37,572 nucleotides of DNA, taken from the NCBI RefSeq assembly GCF_000153725.1, contig NZ_DS022276.1, positions 175,844 to 213,415 of the forward strand, in the 5' to 3' direction. The DNA comes from Salipiger bermudensis HTCC2601 (lineage in GTDB: Bacteria; Pseudomonadota; Alphaproteobacteria; Rhodobacterales; Rhodobacteraceae). A model generated the notes under the pieces. That model ran no database searches. It had not been told where the DNA came from and was given only the letters and a program-made list of their open reading frames with translations. Numbering within the stretch: the stretch's first letter is position 1; every line of letters starts with the position of its first letter. The position numbers and the translations under genes were made by a program. Below, in pieces: positions 16,560-24,298 of the stretch.

Positions 16560-17042
16560 TCAGAGCGGCTTTTGCATGGCGTAGTTGATCAGCGCCACGC
16601 CGCGTCGGATGACACTCTGCTGGCGCAGGACGTAGAAGCCGTGGCGCTCGAAGAAGGGGCGGGCGGCCTTGCTGACCTCGGCGGTCAGCTCGCGCGCGCC
16701 GCTGGCGCGGGCGATCTGCGTAAGCGCGGCGAGAAGCTCGGCCCCGATGCCCTGACCAGCGGCGGAGGGGCGCACGAAGGCGAGATCGATATGACCGGGG
16801 GCGACGAGGGTCATCAGGCCAAGCGGTGTGCCATCACGCTCTGCCATGAGCCCGACCGAGCTGCCGACGCGGTCGCGCCAGCGCTCCGGGTCGGGCTTGG
16901 GCCCGGCCCAGGCCTCGCGCTCGGTTTCGGTGTAGTGGGCGGTGGTGCCGTTGAGCACGGCGTCGCGGAAGATCTCGGCCACGGTGGTGGCATCATCGGC
17001 CAGGAGCGGGCGCAGAGTGGCCTGTGTCGTCTCGGTGGTCAT
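16560..17042 (-). CDS. GNAT-family N-acetyltransferase inserted antisense within the GTA cluster
   Basis: This 160-residue single-domain GNAT enzyme transfers acetyl from acetyl-CoA to an amine. The acetyl-CoA pyrophosphate loop is AAGQGIGAELL, preceded by IDLAFVRPS, and the late FFERHGFYVLRQQ is typical. It lies on the opposite strand between g2 and g3, convergent with g2. Any transcript running from the GTA promoter through to g3 would be antisense to it. Base composition resembles that of its neighbours, so the insertion is not obviously recent. It may be a passenger or may act on a GTA or host target. The sequence does not decide. Confidence 0.85.
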   Translation of the reverse strand: MTTETTQATLRPLLADDATTVAEIFRDAVLNGTTAHYTETEREAWAGPKPDPERWRDRVGSSVGLMAERDGTPLGLMTLVAPGHIDLAFVRPSAAGQGIGAELLAALTQIARASGARELTAEVSKAARPFFERHGFYVLRQQSVIRRGVALINYAMQKPL

Positions 17043-17284
17043 TCAGAACTTCCGTACAATTCCATTCGTCCTCACGCAGCATTCTGTCGTGTTGCCGGAG
17101 ACTATCGAGGCGCATCGGGAAGCGCTAGTGCGCTGGGCGCATAGCGGCTTTGCCGCGCGAGGGGCCGTTGCGAGCTGCCCGTGCGCAGCCGCCAGAGGTG
17201 CTTAATCTCTCGTTCATAGTGTCCTTCCTCAACGCGATGCGGACCCGGCGGTTCGCACTGGATCGGGTGAAGGAGCGGCGAGCG

Positions 17285-18484
17285 ATGGTGTTCGATTTTC
17301 TGCGCAGGGATCGCGAGGCGGCGGCGGAGACCGAAGCCAAGGCTTCGGCCACGGGGCCGCTGATGGCCTATGCGGGGTCTGGGCGAGTGGCGTGGAGTCC
17401 GCGCGACGGCGGTTCGCTGACGCGCTCGGGGTTCAGCGGCAACCCGGTGGGGTTCCGGGCTGTGAAGCTGATCGCCGAAGCCGCCGCGGCGCTGCCGTTG
17501 GTTCTGCAGGATGCCGAGCAGCGCTTTTTCCGGCATCCGCTTTTGTCGCTGGTGACGGCGCCGAACCCGGCGCAGGGCAGGGCGGAGCTCTTCGAGGCAC
17601 TCTACGGTCATCTGCTGCTGTCGGGGGATGCCTATGTCGAGGCGGTGCCGGGCGCGGCGCGGCTGCCGGCGGAGTTGCACGTGCTGCGCTCGGACCGGAT
17701 GCGGCTGGTGCCAGGGCCGGATGGCTGGCCGGTGGCCTATGACTATATGGTCGACGCCCGCCGGCACCGGTTCGAGGTGAGGGAGCGGGCCTCGCCGATC
17801 TGTCACATCAAGGCGTTCCACCCGCAGGACGATCACTACGGGCTGTCGCCGGTTCAGGCGGCGGCGCAGGCGGTCGACGTGCACAACAGCGCCAGCCGCT
17901 GGTCGAAATCGCTGCTCGACAACGCGGCACGGCCCTCGGGTGCCATCGTCTGGACCGCCGGTGACGGACAGGGCGGCATGGCGGCGGATCAGTTCCAGCG
18001 TCTCCGTGAGGAGATGGAGCTGCTGCACCAAGGCGCACGCAATGCCGGGCGGCCGATGCTTCTCGAGGGCGGGCTGGACTGGAAGCCGATGGGGTTTTCG
18101 CCCTCCGACATGGAATTCCAGAAGACCAAGGAGGCGGCGGCGCGCGAGATCGCGGTGGCCTTCGGGGTGCCGCCGATGCTGCTGGGCATCCCCGGTGAGG
18201 CGACCTTTGCCAATTACCAAGAGGCGCACCGCGCCTTCTACCGGCTCACCGTGTTGCCTCTGGCGACACGGGTGACGGCGGCGGTGGGGCGGTGGCTGGC
18301 CTCGCATCTGGGAGAGGAGGTCGCGTTGATGCCCGATCTTGACCAGGTGCCCGCGCTGGCCGCCGAGCGCGACGCGCAGTGGGCGCGGGTCGCCGGCGCC
18401 GAGTTCCTCACCGCCGCAGAGAAGCGCCGGATGCTGGGACTGCCGGAGCTTCAGGACGTGCCGGAGGGAAATGCCGGTGAGTGA
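17285..18484 (+). CDS. g3: GTA gp3, portal protein
   Basis: This 399-residue HK97-type portal forms the DNA entry ring at the head vertex and docks the terminase. The core matches the family: GNPVGFRAVKLIAEAAA, the HPLLSLVTAPNP turn, YGHLLLSGDAYVE, KAFHPQDDHYGLSPVQAAA and AFGVPPMLLGIPGEATFANYQ. I chose the ATG at 17285 (MVFDFLRRD), preceded by GAAGGAGCG. The frame runs open upstream, but that part (17150-17284) reads as non-coding. The 242-bp gap from the GNAT start may hold a separate promoter for g3 onward, although none is convincing. It overlaps g3.5 by 8 bases. Confidence 0.94.
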   Translation: MVFDFLRRDREAAAETEAKASATGPLMAYAGSGRVAWSPRDGGSLTRSGFSGNPVGFRAVKLIAEAAAALPLVLQDAEQRFFRHPLLSLVTAPNPAQGRAELFEALYGHLLLSGDAYVEAVPGAARLPAELHVLRSDRMRLVPGPDGWPVAYDYMVDARRHRFEVRERASPICHIKAFHPQDDHYGLSPVQAAAQAVDVHNSASRWSKSLLDNAARPSGAIVWTAGDGQGGMAADQFQRLREEMELLHQGARNAGRPMLLEGGLDWKPMGFSPSDMEFQKTKEAAAREIAVAFGVPPMLLGIPGEATFANYQEAHRAFYRLTVLPLATRVTAAVGRWLASHLGEEVALMPDLDQVPALAAERDAQWARVAGAEFLTAAEKRRMLGLPELQDVPEGNAGE

Positions 18485-18704
18485 TCGCAGGCTGGATTAT
18501 GAGCCCTTCGCCTGTGCGCCGGCGCTGAAGCTGGAGGCGCATGAGCAGATGAGCCGGCTGCAGCTCGATGCGCTGAACGCGCGTCTCGACCGGCTGGAGC
18601 TGCTGCTCGAACGGCTCGAGCGGCGGATGTGGCTGGCGGTCTCCGGCGTGGCCGGCGTGATCGTCGCGCAGGCGTTTCAGAGCGTCATCGTGGCAACGCC
18701 CTAG
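18477..18704 (+). CDS. g3.5: GTA gp3.5, small coiled-coil/membrane protein
   Basis: This 75-residue protein lies in the g3.5 position between portal and protease. It has a heptad-like middle (SRLQLDALNARLDRLELLLE, residues about 25-50) and a single hydrophobic segment at the C terminus (MWLAVSGVAGVIVAQAF) that could span the membrane. GTG at 18477 is favoured because GGAGGG lies 8 nt before it. The in-frame ATG at 18471 would be only 2 nt from that site. It overlaps the end of g3. Its function is not known to me. A membrane segment within a capsid gene block is unusual and may help anchor prohead assembly. Confidence 0.7.
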   Translation: MSDRRLDYEPFACAPALKLEAHEQMSRLQLDALNARLDRLELLLERLERRMWLAVSGVAGVIVAQAFQSVIVATP

Positions 18705-18741
18705 GCGTGGCTGCAGGGACCCAACCGGGAAAGGAACGGGA

Positions 18742-19284
18742 ATGGATCTGGAGCACAAGTTCTGTCGCTTCGACACCGGGGTGACGCTGAGCGAGGGCGC
18801 GCGGATCGAGGGCTATGCCTCGCTCTTCGGAGCCTGTGATCAGGGCGGCGACGTGGTGGCGGCGGGGGCCTACGCGGCCTCGCTGAAGCGGCTGGCGGCG
18901 GAAGGGCGCGCGGTGAAGATGCTGTGGCAGCACGATCCGGCGCAGCCCATCGGCACCTGGGACGAGGTGCACGAGGATGCGCGCGGCCTGCACGTGACGG
19001 GGCGGTTGCTCGACACGGTCGCGCGCGGGCGCGAGGCGGCGGCGCTTATCGCTGCGGGGGCCATCGACGGGTTGTCGATCGGCTACCGCACGCTGCGCGC
19101 CACAAAGGACGGCACGGGGCGCAGGCTCCTGACCGAGCTGGAGCTCTGGGAGGTGTCGCTGGTGACCTTCCCGATGCTGCCCAGCGCACGGGTCGCGGCC
19201 AAGGGCACACGCCCCGACGAGGCCGCGATGGACGAGCTGGCGCAGACGCTCGAGCGCGCGCGCCGGGACCTGGCGCGAGGTTGA
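18742..19284 (+). CDS. g4: GTA gp4, HK97-type prohead protease
   Basis: This 180-residue S78-type serine protease matures the capsid by removing its N-terminal scaffold. The active site is His64 in LWQHDP and Ser112 in IDGLSIGY, with the family strand IEGYASLFG at 22-30. LELWEVSLVTFPMLPSARV near 135-155 is also diagnostic. The ATG at 18742 follows GGGAAAGGAACGG. It stands 37 bp after g3.5 and 29 bp before g5, which fits the portal-protease-capsid order of HK97-like phages. All catalytic residues are present, so head maturation should be possible. Confidence 0.93.
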   Translation: MDLEHKFCRFDTGVTLSEGARIEGYASLFGACDQGGDVVAAGAYAASLKRLAAEGRAVKMLWQHDPAQPIGTWDEVHEDARGLHVTGRLLDTVARGREAAALIAAGAIDGLSIGYRTLRATKDGTGRRLLTELELWEVSLVTFPMLPSARVAAKGTRPDEAAMDELAQTLERARRDLARG

Positions 19285-19313
19285 GCGCGCCGATCAGGAA
19301 CGGGATCGAGACC

Positions 19314-20495
19314 ATGACCAACACCGACAACGTCTCCCGGGCCGGGAACGGCCATCCGGCCACCCGCGTCGGCGCCGCCATCGCGGGGCTTGTGGACGAT
19401 ATCAGGGCCTTGCGGGGCGACCTTGAGCTGAAGATGCAACAACAGGAAGAGCGACTGACCATGCTTGACGCGAAACACGCAACGCCGCGCGGACGCCCGG
19501 CCCTGGCGACCACGGCGGACACCGGCGCGCCGCACCGCGAGGCCTTCGATGCCTATCTCCGGACGGGTGACGATGACGGGCTGCGCGGCCTCGTGCTCGA
19601 GGGCAAGGCGCTGTCGACCGGGGTGGCCGGCGATGGCGGCTATCTGGTCGATCCGGCGACCTCGGAGACGGTGAAGTCGGTGCTCGACAGCACCGCCTCG
19701 ATCCGCGCCATCGCCAGCGTGGTGACCGTCGAGGCGACCTCTTACGATGTGCTGATCGACCAAGGCGAGACCGGCGCGGGCTGGGCGGACGAGACCGCCG
19801 CCTCGTCGGAGACCGGCACGCCGACCATCGACCGCATCGCGATCAAGCTGCACGAGCTCTCGGCGATGCCGAAGGCGAGCCAGCGGCTGCTCGACGACAG
19901 CGCCTTCGACATCGAGATGTGGCTCGCGGGGCGCATCGCCGACAAGTTCGCCCGCGCCGAAGCGGCGGCCTTCGTGTTGGGCGACGGCGATGACAAGCCG
20001 CGCGGCTTTCTCGACCACGACGCGGTCGACAACGCGGTCTGGACCTGGGGCAACCTCGGCTATGTGCCGAGCGGGGTGGATGGCGGCATCGGCGATGGCG
20101 ATGCCATCATCGACCTAGTCTACGCGCTGGGGGCCGAGTACCGGGCGCGGGCGAGCTTCGTGATGAACTCCAAGACCGCCGGCGCGCTGCGCAAGCTCAA
20201 GGATGGCGACGGGCGCCACCTGTGGTCGGACGGGCTGGCGGCGGCGGAGCCGGCGCGGCTGTTGGGTTATCCGGTGCTGATCGCCGAGGACATGCCCGAT
20301 ATCGGCAGCGGCACCGATGCCATCGCCTTCGGGGATTTCTCGGCCGGCTACACCATCGCCGAGCGTCCCGATCTGCGGGTGCTGCGCGATCCGTTCAGCG
20401 CCAAGCCACACGTCCTGTTCTACGCCACCAAGCGCGTGGGCGGCGACGTGAGCGACTTCGCGGCGATCAAGCTGCTGCGCTGCGACACGGCCTGA
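19314..20495 (+). CDS. g5: GTA gp5, major capsid protein
   Basis: This 393-residue HK97-fold major capsid protein begins with about 100 residues of helical scaffold (LVDDIRALRGDLELKMQQQ), which the g4 protease should remove. The mature part starts near the STGVAGDGGYLVDPATSE segment and continues with SIRAIASVVTVEATSYDVL, the long spine-helix region KASQRLLDDSAFDIE, and LLGYPVLIAEDMPDI. The start is ATG at 19314 (MTNTDNVSR). The frame is open far upstream through g4, but that part is a shadow. The gene is followed by a 151-bp gap with a stable hairpin, the longest break in the co-oriented part of the cluster. Confidence 0.95.
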   Translation: MTNTDNVSRAGNGHPATRVGAAIAGLVDDIRALRGDLELKMQQQEERLTMLDAKHATPRGRPALATTADTGAPHREAFDAYLRTGDDDGLRGLVLEGKALSTGVAGDGGYLVDPATSETVKSVLDSTASIRAIASVVTVEATSYDVLIDQGETGAGWADETAASSETGTPTIDRIAIKLHELSAMPKASQRLLDDSAFDIEMWLAGRIADKFARAEAAAFVLGDGDDKPRGFLDHDAVDNAVWTWGNLGYVPSGVDGGIGDGDAIIDLVYALGAEYRARASFVMNSKTAGALRKLKDGDGRHLWSDGLAAAEPARLLGYPVLIAEDMPDIGSGTDAIAFGDFSAGYTIAERPDLRVLRDPFSAKPHVLFYATKRVGGDVSDFAAIKLLRCDTA

Positions 20496-20508
20496 TCCGG
20501 CCACGGGA

Positions 20509-20537
20509 CACGGGGGCGGCATAGCGCCGCCCGCGTG
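20509..20537 (+). other. stable stem-loop between capsid gene g5 and g6
   Basis: GGGCGGC (20514-20520) pairs with GCCGCCC (20526-20532) over a 5-nt loop. CACG (20509-20512) pairs with CGTG (20534-20537) outside one G-G mismatch. It lies 14 bp after the capsid stop without a T tract. Such a structure could stabilise the 3' end of the capsid message or partly attenuate downstream transcription. This role is inferred. Confidence 0.5.
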
Positions 20538-20646
20538 GGGCGCGTGCCGGGACGCGTGTGTTGTCAGCTGCTCCCTCCGTCCGAGCAATGCACGCGGTAC
20601 GCGCCCGCTCGGGCGGGCGGTCGGGAGAGGTTTGCGGAGAAGAACG

Positions 20647-21240
20647 ATGATGTTGATCGAAGAAACCCAGCTGCCCGAGGCGGTGCTGCCGGTCGTCGCG
20701 CTGAGGCGGCACCTGCGGCTCGGCACCGGTTTCGCCGAGGACGACCTGCAGGACGCGGTGCTGGGCTCGTTCCTGCGCGCGGCGCTGGCAGCAATCGAGG
20801 CGCGCACCGGCAAGGCGTTGATCACGCGCGGGTTCGTCTGGACGCTGCATGGCTGGCGCGATGCGCAGGCCGAGCGCTTTCCCATCGCGCCGGTGACGGC
20901 GGTGACGGGGATCGCGGTGATCGACCGTTTCGGTGCCGCCGAGACCATCGCGGCCAGCGCTTTCCGGCTCGAACAGGACGGTCAGGCGCCGCGGCTCTGC
21001 GCGCAGGGCGCCGCCTTGCCAACGTTGCCCGAGGGCGGGGCGGCGGAGATCCGTTTTACCGCAGGCTTTGGCGCGGCATTCGACGATCTGCCGGCAGACC
21101 TGGCTCAGGCGGTGCTGCTGCTGGCGGCGCATTACTACGAATATCGCGAGGCGACCGGGCTGGGGCAGGGCTGCATGCCGTTCGGGGTTACTTCGCTGAT
21201 CGCGCGCTACCGCCCGCTTCGCATGGGGTTTGGCGCATGA
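20647..21240 (+). CDS. g6: GTA gp6, head-tail connector (adaptor)
   Basis: This 197-residue protein is in the g6 position. The helical LRRHLRLGTGFAEDDLQDAVLGSFLRAALAAIE region at the start is typical of HK97 gp6-like adaptors, which bind the portal and form the first connector ring. The middle (RGFVWTLHGWRDAQAERFPIAPV) and the C-terminal helix (DLAQAVLLLAAHYYEYREA) also match. I chose ATG at 20647, 6 nt after GGAGA. The next codon, at 20650, is also ATG and would serve nearly as well. Its stop overlaps the start of g7 as ATGA, so the two are translationally coupled. Confidence 0.85.
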   Translation: MMLIEETQLPEAVLPVVALRRHLRLGTGFAEDDLQDAVLGSFLRAALAAIEARTGKALITRGFVWTLHGWRDAQAERFPIAPVTAVTGIAVIDRFGAAETIAASAFRLEQDGQAPRLCAQGAALPTLPEGGAAEIRFTAGFGAAFDDLPADLAQAVLLLAAHYYEYREATGLGQGCMPFGVTSLIARYRPLRMGFGA

Positions 21241-21575
21241 GCATTCCGCTATTGAACCGCAGGCTGGTGCTCGAGGCGCCGGTGGTCAGCCCTGATGGCG
21301 CAGGGGGGCAGATGGAGAGCTGGACCGCCATGGGCACGCTCTGGGCCGAGATCCGCCCCAAGACCGGGCGCGAGGCGACCGGCGAGGCGGGCGCGATGTC
21401 GGTGCGGGCCTTCCGTATTACCGTGCGCGGCGCGCCGCTGGGGGCCTCGAACCGGCCGCTGCCCGGACAGCGCTTTCGCCAGCAGACGCGGCTTTTCCGC
21501 ATCGTGGCTGTGACAGAGGTCGAGCCCGGCGGGCTCTATCTCACCTGCGAGGCACGCGAGGAGGTGGCGGCATGA
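21237..21575 (+). CDS. g7: GTA gp7, head-tail stopper/closure protein
   Basis: This 112-residue beta-barrel protein is of the SPP1 gp16/phage head-tail adaptor type: LNRRLVLEAPVVSPDGAGGQ, then WTAMGTLWAEIRPKTG and the C-terminal RLFRIVAVTEVEPGGLYLTC. It forms the second connector ring and closes the head after packaging. The ATG at 21237 overlaps the g6 stop (ATGA), and its own stop overlaps g8 the same way. This arrangement suggests near-equal synthesis of g6, g7 and g8. Confidence 0.85.
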   Translation: MSIPLLNRRLVLEAPVVSPDGAGGQMESWTAMGTLWAEIRPKTGREATGEAGAMSVRAFRITVRGAPLGASNRPLPGQRFRQQTRLFRIVAVTEVEPGGLYLTCEAREEVAA

Positions 21576-21979
21576 GCTACGCGATGTCGGCGGCGCTTCA
21601 GGGTGCGATCTATCAGCGGCTGGCCGGGGATCCGGCGCTTGCGGCGCTCGTGGGGGCGCATATCTACGACGCGCCGCCTGCCGGGACGCTTCCGGGGCTC
21701 TACCTGACGCTCGGCGCCGAGACGGTGCGCGACGCCTCCGACGCGGATGGGAACGGCGCCTGGCATGATCTGACGGTGGCGGTGATCAGCGACGCGGCGG
21801 GATTCCAGTCGGCCAAGGAGGTGGCGGCGGCGGCGAGCGACGCGCTTGACGATGCGCCGCTGGCGCTGACGCGGGGGCGGCTTGTGAGCCTCCACTTCCG
21901 CCGCGCCCGGGCGCAGCGCGAGAGCGGCGGGCTGAGGCGCATCGACATGATCTTCCGCGCCCGTGTCGAGGACGCGTGA
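21572..21979 (+). CDS. g8: GTA gp8, tail terminator (DUF3168)
   Basis: This 135-residue protein of the DUF3168 family caps the tail tube and joins it to the head. It shows LQGAIYQRLAGDPALAALV at the start, IYDAPPAGTLPGLYLTLG, and HDLTVAVISDAAGFQSAKE in the middle. The start overlaps the g7 stop (ATGA). It ends 66 bp before the tail-tube gene. Length and position agree with other Rhodobacterales GTA clusters. Confidence 0.88.
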   Translation: MSYAMSAALQGAIYQRLAGDPALAALVGAHIYDAPPAGTLPGLYLTLGAETVRDASDADGNGAWHDLTVAVISDAAGFQSAKEVAAAASDALDDAPLALTRGRLVSLHFRRARAQRESGGLRRIDMIFRARVEDA

Positions 21980-22045
21980 GGCGCCGGCACGACCAGTCAG
22001 TGACACGTGGCGGAGGCTTCCGCCTATCAGCAAGGAGCGAGACAG

Positions 22046-22468
22046 ATGGGTGCCCAGAACGGCAAGGACCTTTTGGTCAAGGTGGACCTGACCGGCGACG
22101 GCCAGTTCGAGACCATGGCGGGGCTGCGCGCCACGCGGGTGAGCTTCAACGCCGAGAGCGTCGACGTGACGACTCTGGAGAGCCAGGGTGGCTGGCGCGA
22201 ACTCTTGGCGGGGGCCGGGGTGAAATCGGCCAATATCTCGGGCTCGGGCGTGTTCAAGGACCAGGCCACCGACGAACGCGCCCGGCAGATCTTTTTCGAT
22301 GGCGACACGCCGGCCTTCCAGGTGGTGATCCCGGATTTCGGCACCGTGGAGGGGGCCTTTCAGGTCACCGCCATCGAATATGCCGGCAGCCACAATGGCG
22401 AGGCCACCTACGAGGTCTCGCTGGCCTCGGCGGGCGCGCTGAGCTTCGTGCCGGTGCCGGTGGCCTGA
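22046..22468 (+). CDS. g9: GTA gp9, major tail tube protein
   Basis: This 140-residue protein resembles TP901-1-type major tail proteins, which stack as hexamers to build the tail tube. Visible features are GKDLLVKVDLTGDGQFETM, LRATRVSFNAESVDVT, the long loop ESQGGWRELLAGAGVKS and the terminal [16 protein letters not shown] chose ATG at 22046, 8 nt after AAGGAG. A GTG at 22007 in the same frame has no such site. It ends with TGATG, sharing one base with the g10 start. Confidence 0.88.
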   Translation: MGAQNGKDLLVKVDLTGDGQFETMAGLRATRVSFNAESVDVTTLESQGGWRELLAGAGVKSANISGSGVFKDQATDERARQIFFDGDTPAFQVVIPDFGTVEGAFQVTAIEYAGSHNGEATYEVSLASAGALSFVPVPVA

Positions 22469-22788
22469 TGGTGAACCCGTGGCGCGGCGAGGTGGCGGTG
22501 ACGCTTGATGGCGAGCGCCGGGTGATGCGGCTGACGCTGGGGGCGCTGGCCGAGCTCGAAGAGAGCCTCGGCGACGATACGCTGGTCGCGCTGGCGCAGC
22601 GCTTCGAGGAGGGGCGCTGCAGCACCCGTGACGTGCTGGCGCTGATCGTCGCCGGGCTGCGCGGCGGCGGCTGGGAAGGCTCTGCGGCGGATCTGCTGCG
22701 CGCCGAGATCGCAGGCGGCCCGATGGTCGCGGCGCGGGCGGCGGCGGAGCTTCTGGCGCGGGCCTTCATGCTGCCGGAGGAAGGCTGA
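22468..22788 (+). CDS. g10: GTA gp10, tail assembly chaperone-like protein
   Basis: This 106-residue protein is in the g10 position and resembles phage tail assembly chaperones of the GTA TAC type. It begins with a beta hairpin (WRGEVAVTLDGERRVMRLT) followed by LGALAELEESLGDDTLVALAQRF and helices. These chaperones usually guard the tape measure before the tube forms. The ATG at 22468 overlaps the g9 stop by one base, and the stop in turn overlaps the g10.1 start (TGATG). In many phages two chaperones arise by frameshift. Here they are two separate genes. Confidence 0.8.
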   Translation: MVNPWRGEVAVTLDGERRVMRLTLGALAELEESLGDDTLVALAQRFEEGRCSTRDVLALIVAGLRGGGWEGSAADLLRAEIAGGPMVAARAAAELLARAFMLPEEG

Positions 22789-22988
22789 TGGAGCGCTTCG
22801 ACTGGCCGGCGCTGATGCGCGCCGGGCTGCGCGGGTTGGGGCTGAGGCCGGGTGAATTCTGGGCGCTGACCCCGGCGGAGCTGCGGCTGATGTTGGGCGG
22901 TGACAGCGCCGCGAGGCCCATGGGACGGGCGCGGCTCGAGGAGCTGCTCGCGGCCTTCCCGGACGAGGTGAAAGGGGATCGGCAATGA
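22788..22988 (+). CDS. g10.1: GTA gp10.1, small tail assembly chaperone
   Basis: This 66-residue helical protein has the pattern of the phage TAC family: FDWPALMRAGLRGLGLRPGE, then FWALTPAELRLMLGG and a C-terminal helix. Its start shares one base with the g10 stop and its stop overlaps the g11 start (ATGA), so g9 to g11 form a tightly coupled run. It probably works with gp10 in loading the tape measure. The small size is normal for this gene. Confidence 0.78.
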   Translation: MERFDWPALMRAGLRGLGLRPGEFWALTPAELRLMLGGDSAARPMGRARLEELLAAFPDEVKGDRQ

Positions 22989-23647
22989 CCGAGTTTGGCG
23001 AGATGGGCGATCTCGACGGCGATATCGCGGCACTGGAGGCGAGCCTCGGCTCGGCCAGCGCCATGGCGGCGGGGTTCGATGCCGAGCTCAAGCGCATCCA
23101 CCAGACGTTTTCCGCGACCGGAGGCAGCGTCACGCGGCTCGAACGGTCGCTGAGCTCTGGGCTGGGGTGGGCCATCGACGGGGTGATCCTCGACGGGATG
23201 AAGCTGTCGGATGCGCTGGGCGTTGTGGCGCGCTCGATGGTGGATGCGGCCTACCGCGCCGCGGTGCGACCGGTGTCGGATCATCTGGGCGGGCTGATCG
23301 CCGGCAGCATGGCCGGGGTGTTCGGCGGGCTCTCGCCCTTCGCGCATGGCGGCGCCTTCGCGCAGGGCAAGGTGATGCCGTTCGCCGCGGGAGGAGTGGT
23401 GAACGGGCCGGTAGCGTTCCCGATGCGGGGCGGCACCGGGCTCATGGGCGAGGCCGGCCCCGAGGCGATCATGCCGCTCTCGCGCGGGCCGGACGGGCGG
23501 CTCGGCGTGCGCGCCAGCGCCGCTCACCAGCCGCCGATGGTGGTGATGAACATCACCACGCCAGACGTGCAGGGCTTCCGCCGCAGCCAGTCGCAGATCG
23601 CGGCGCAGATGAGCCGCGCGCTGGGTCAGGGCCTGCGCAACCGCTGA
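22985..23647 (+). CDS. g11: GTA gp11, tail tape measure protein
   Basis: This 220-residue protein sets tail length. The N-terminal part is helical (DLDGDIAALEASLGSASAM). A hydrophobic Gly/Ala-rich stretch (PVSDHLGGLIAGSMAGVFGG) and the signature PFAHGGAFAQGKVMPFAAGG and GLMGEAGPEAIMPLSRG follow in the C-terminal half. It is much shorter than tape measures of siphophages, which agrees with the short GTA tail. The start overlaps the g10.1 stop (ATGA). It is followed by an 18-bp gap with an AGGAG site for g12. Confidence 0.88.
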   Translation: MTEFGEMGDLDGDIAALEASLGSASAMAAGFDAELKRIHQTFSATGGSVTRLERSLSSGLGWAIDGVILDGMKLSDALGVVARSMVDAAYRAAVRPVSDHLGGLIAGSMAGVFGGLSPFAHGGAFAQGKVMPFAAGGVVNGPVAFPMRGGTGLMGEAGPEAIMPLSRGPDGRLGVRASAAHQPPMVVMNITTPDVQGFRRSQSQIAAQMSRALGQGLRNR

Positions 23648-23665
23648 GGAGCTGAGGAGAAGAGC

Positions 23666-24298
23666 ATGAGTTTCCACGAGGTGAGATTTCCCGCCGACCT
23701 GAGCTTTGGCGCGCTCGGCGGGCCCGAGCGGCGCACGGACGTGGTCGAACTGAGCAGCGGCTTCGAGGAGCGCAATAGCCCCTGGGCGCATTCGCGCCGG
23801 CGCTACGATGCAGGGCTGGGGCTGCGCGGGCTCGACGATATCGAGCAGCTGCTGGCGTTCTTCGAGGCGCGGCACGGCCAGCTCTACGGGTTTCGCTGGA
23901 AGGATTGGGCCGATTACCGCTCGTGCCGGCCCTCGGGCACGGTGAGCCCCGGCGACCAGGTGATCGCGCGGGGCGACGGGGCGACGCGGAGCTTCCAGCT
24001 GGTCAAGGTCTATCGCTCCGGCGGGGCCAGCTATGCCCGCCCGATCACCAAGCCGGTGGCGGGCACGGTAATCGCCGCCGTGCAGGACGTGGAGATGCGC
24101 GAGGGCGTGCATTTCGCGCTCGACCTGACCACGGGCACGATCACCTTCACCGACCCGCCGCTTTCCGGCGTCGAGATCACCGCGGGCTACGAGTTCGACG
24201 TGCCGGTGCGCTTCGACACCGAGCGCATCAACGTGAGCGTCGCGAGCTTCCAGGCCGGGCAGGCGCCCGACGTTCCGGTGGTCGAGGTGCGGGTCTGA
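23666..24298 (+). CDS. g12: GTA gp12, distal tail protein (DUF2460)
   Basis: This 210-residue DUF2460 protein forms the ring at the end of the tail tube. Recognisable segments are FHEVRFPADLSFGALGGPER, then EERNSPWAHSRRRYDAGLG, the FFEARHGQLYGFRWKDWADY core, and FDVPVRFDTERINVS near the C terminus. It begins the baseplate block g12-g15, in which each gene overlaps the next. The ATG at 23666 has a strong GAGGAGAAG site, and the stop shares one base with the g13 start. Confidence 0.92.
   Translation: MSFHEVRFPADLSFGALGGPERRTDVVELSSGFEERNSPWAHSRRRYDAGLGLRGLDDIEQLLAFFEARHGQLYGFRWKDWADYRSCRPSGTVSPGDQVIARGDGATRSFQLVKVYRSGGASYARPITKPVAGTVIAAVQDVEMREGVHFALDLTTGTITFTDPPLSGVEITAGYEFDVPVRFDTERINVSVASFQAGQAPDVPVVEVRV

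Noticed and set aside
16550-16575. CTGAGC/GCTCAG inverted repeat between g2 and the GNAT gene as a bidirectional terminator
   Set aside because: The stem is only 6 bp, overlaps both stop codons and has no T tract.
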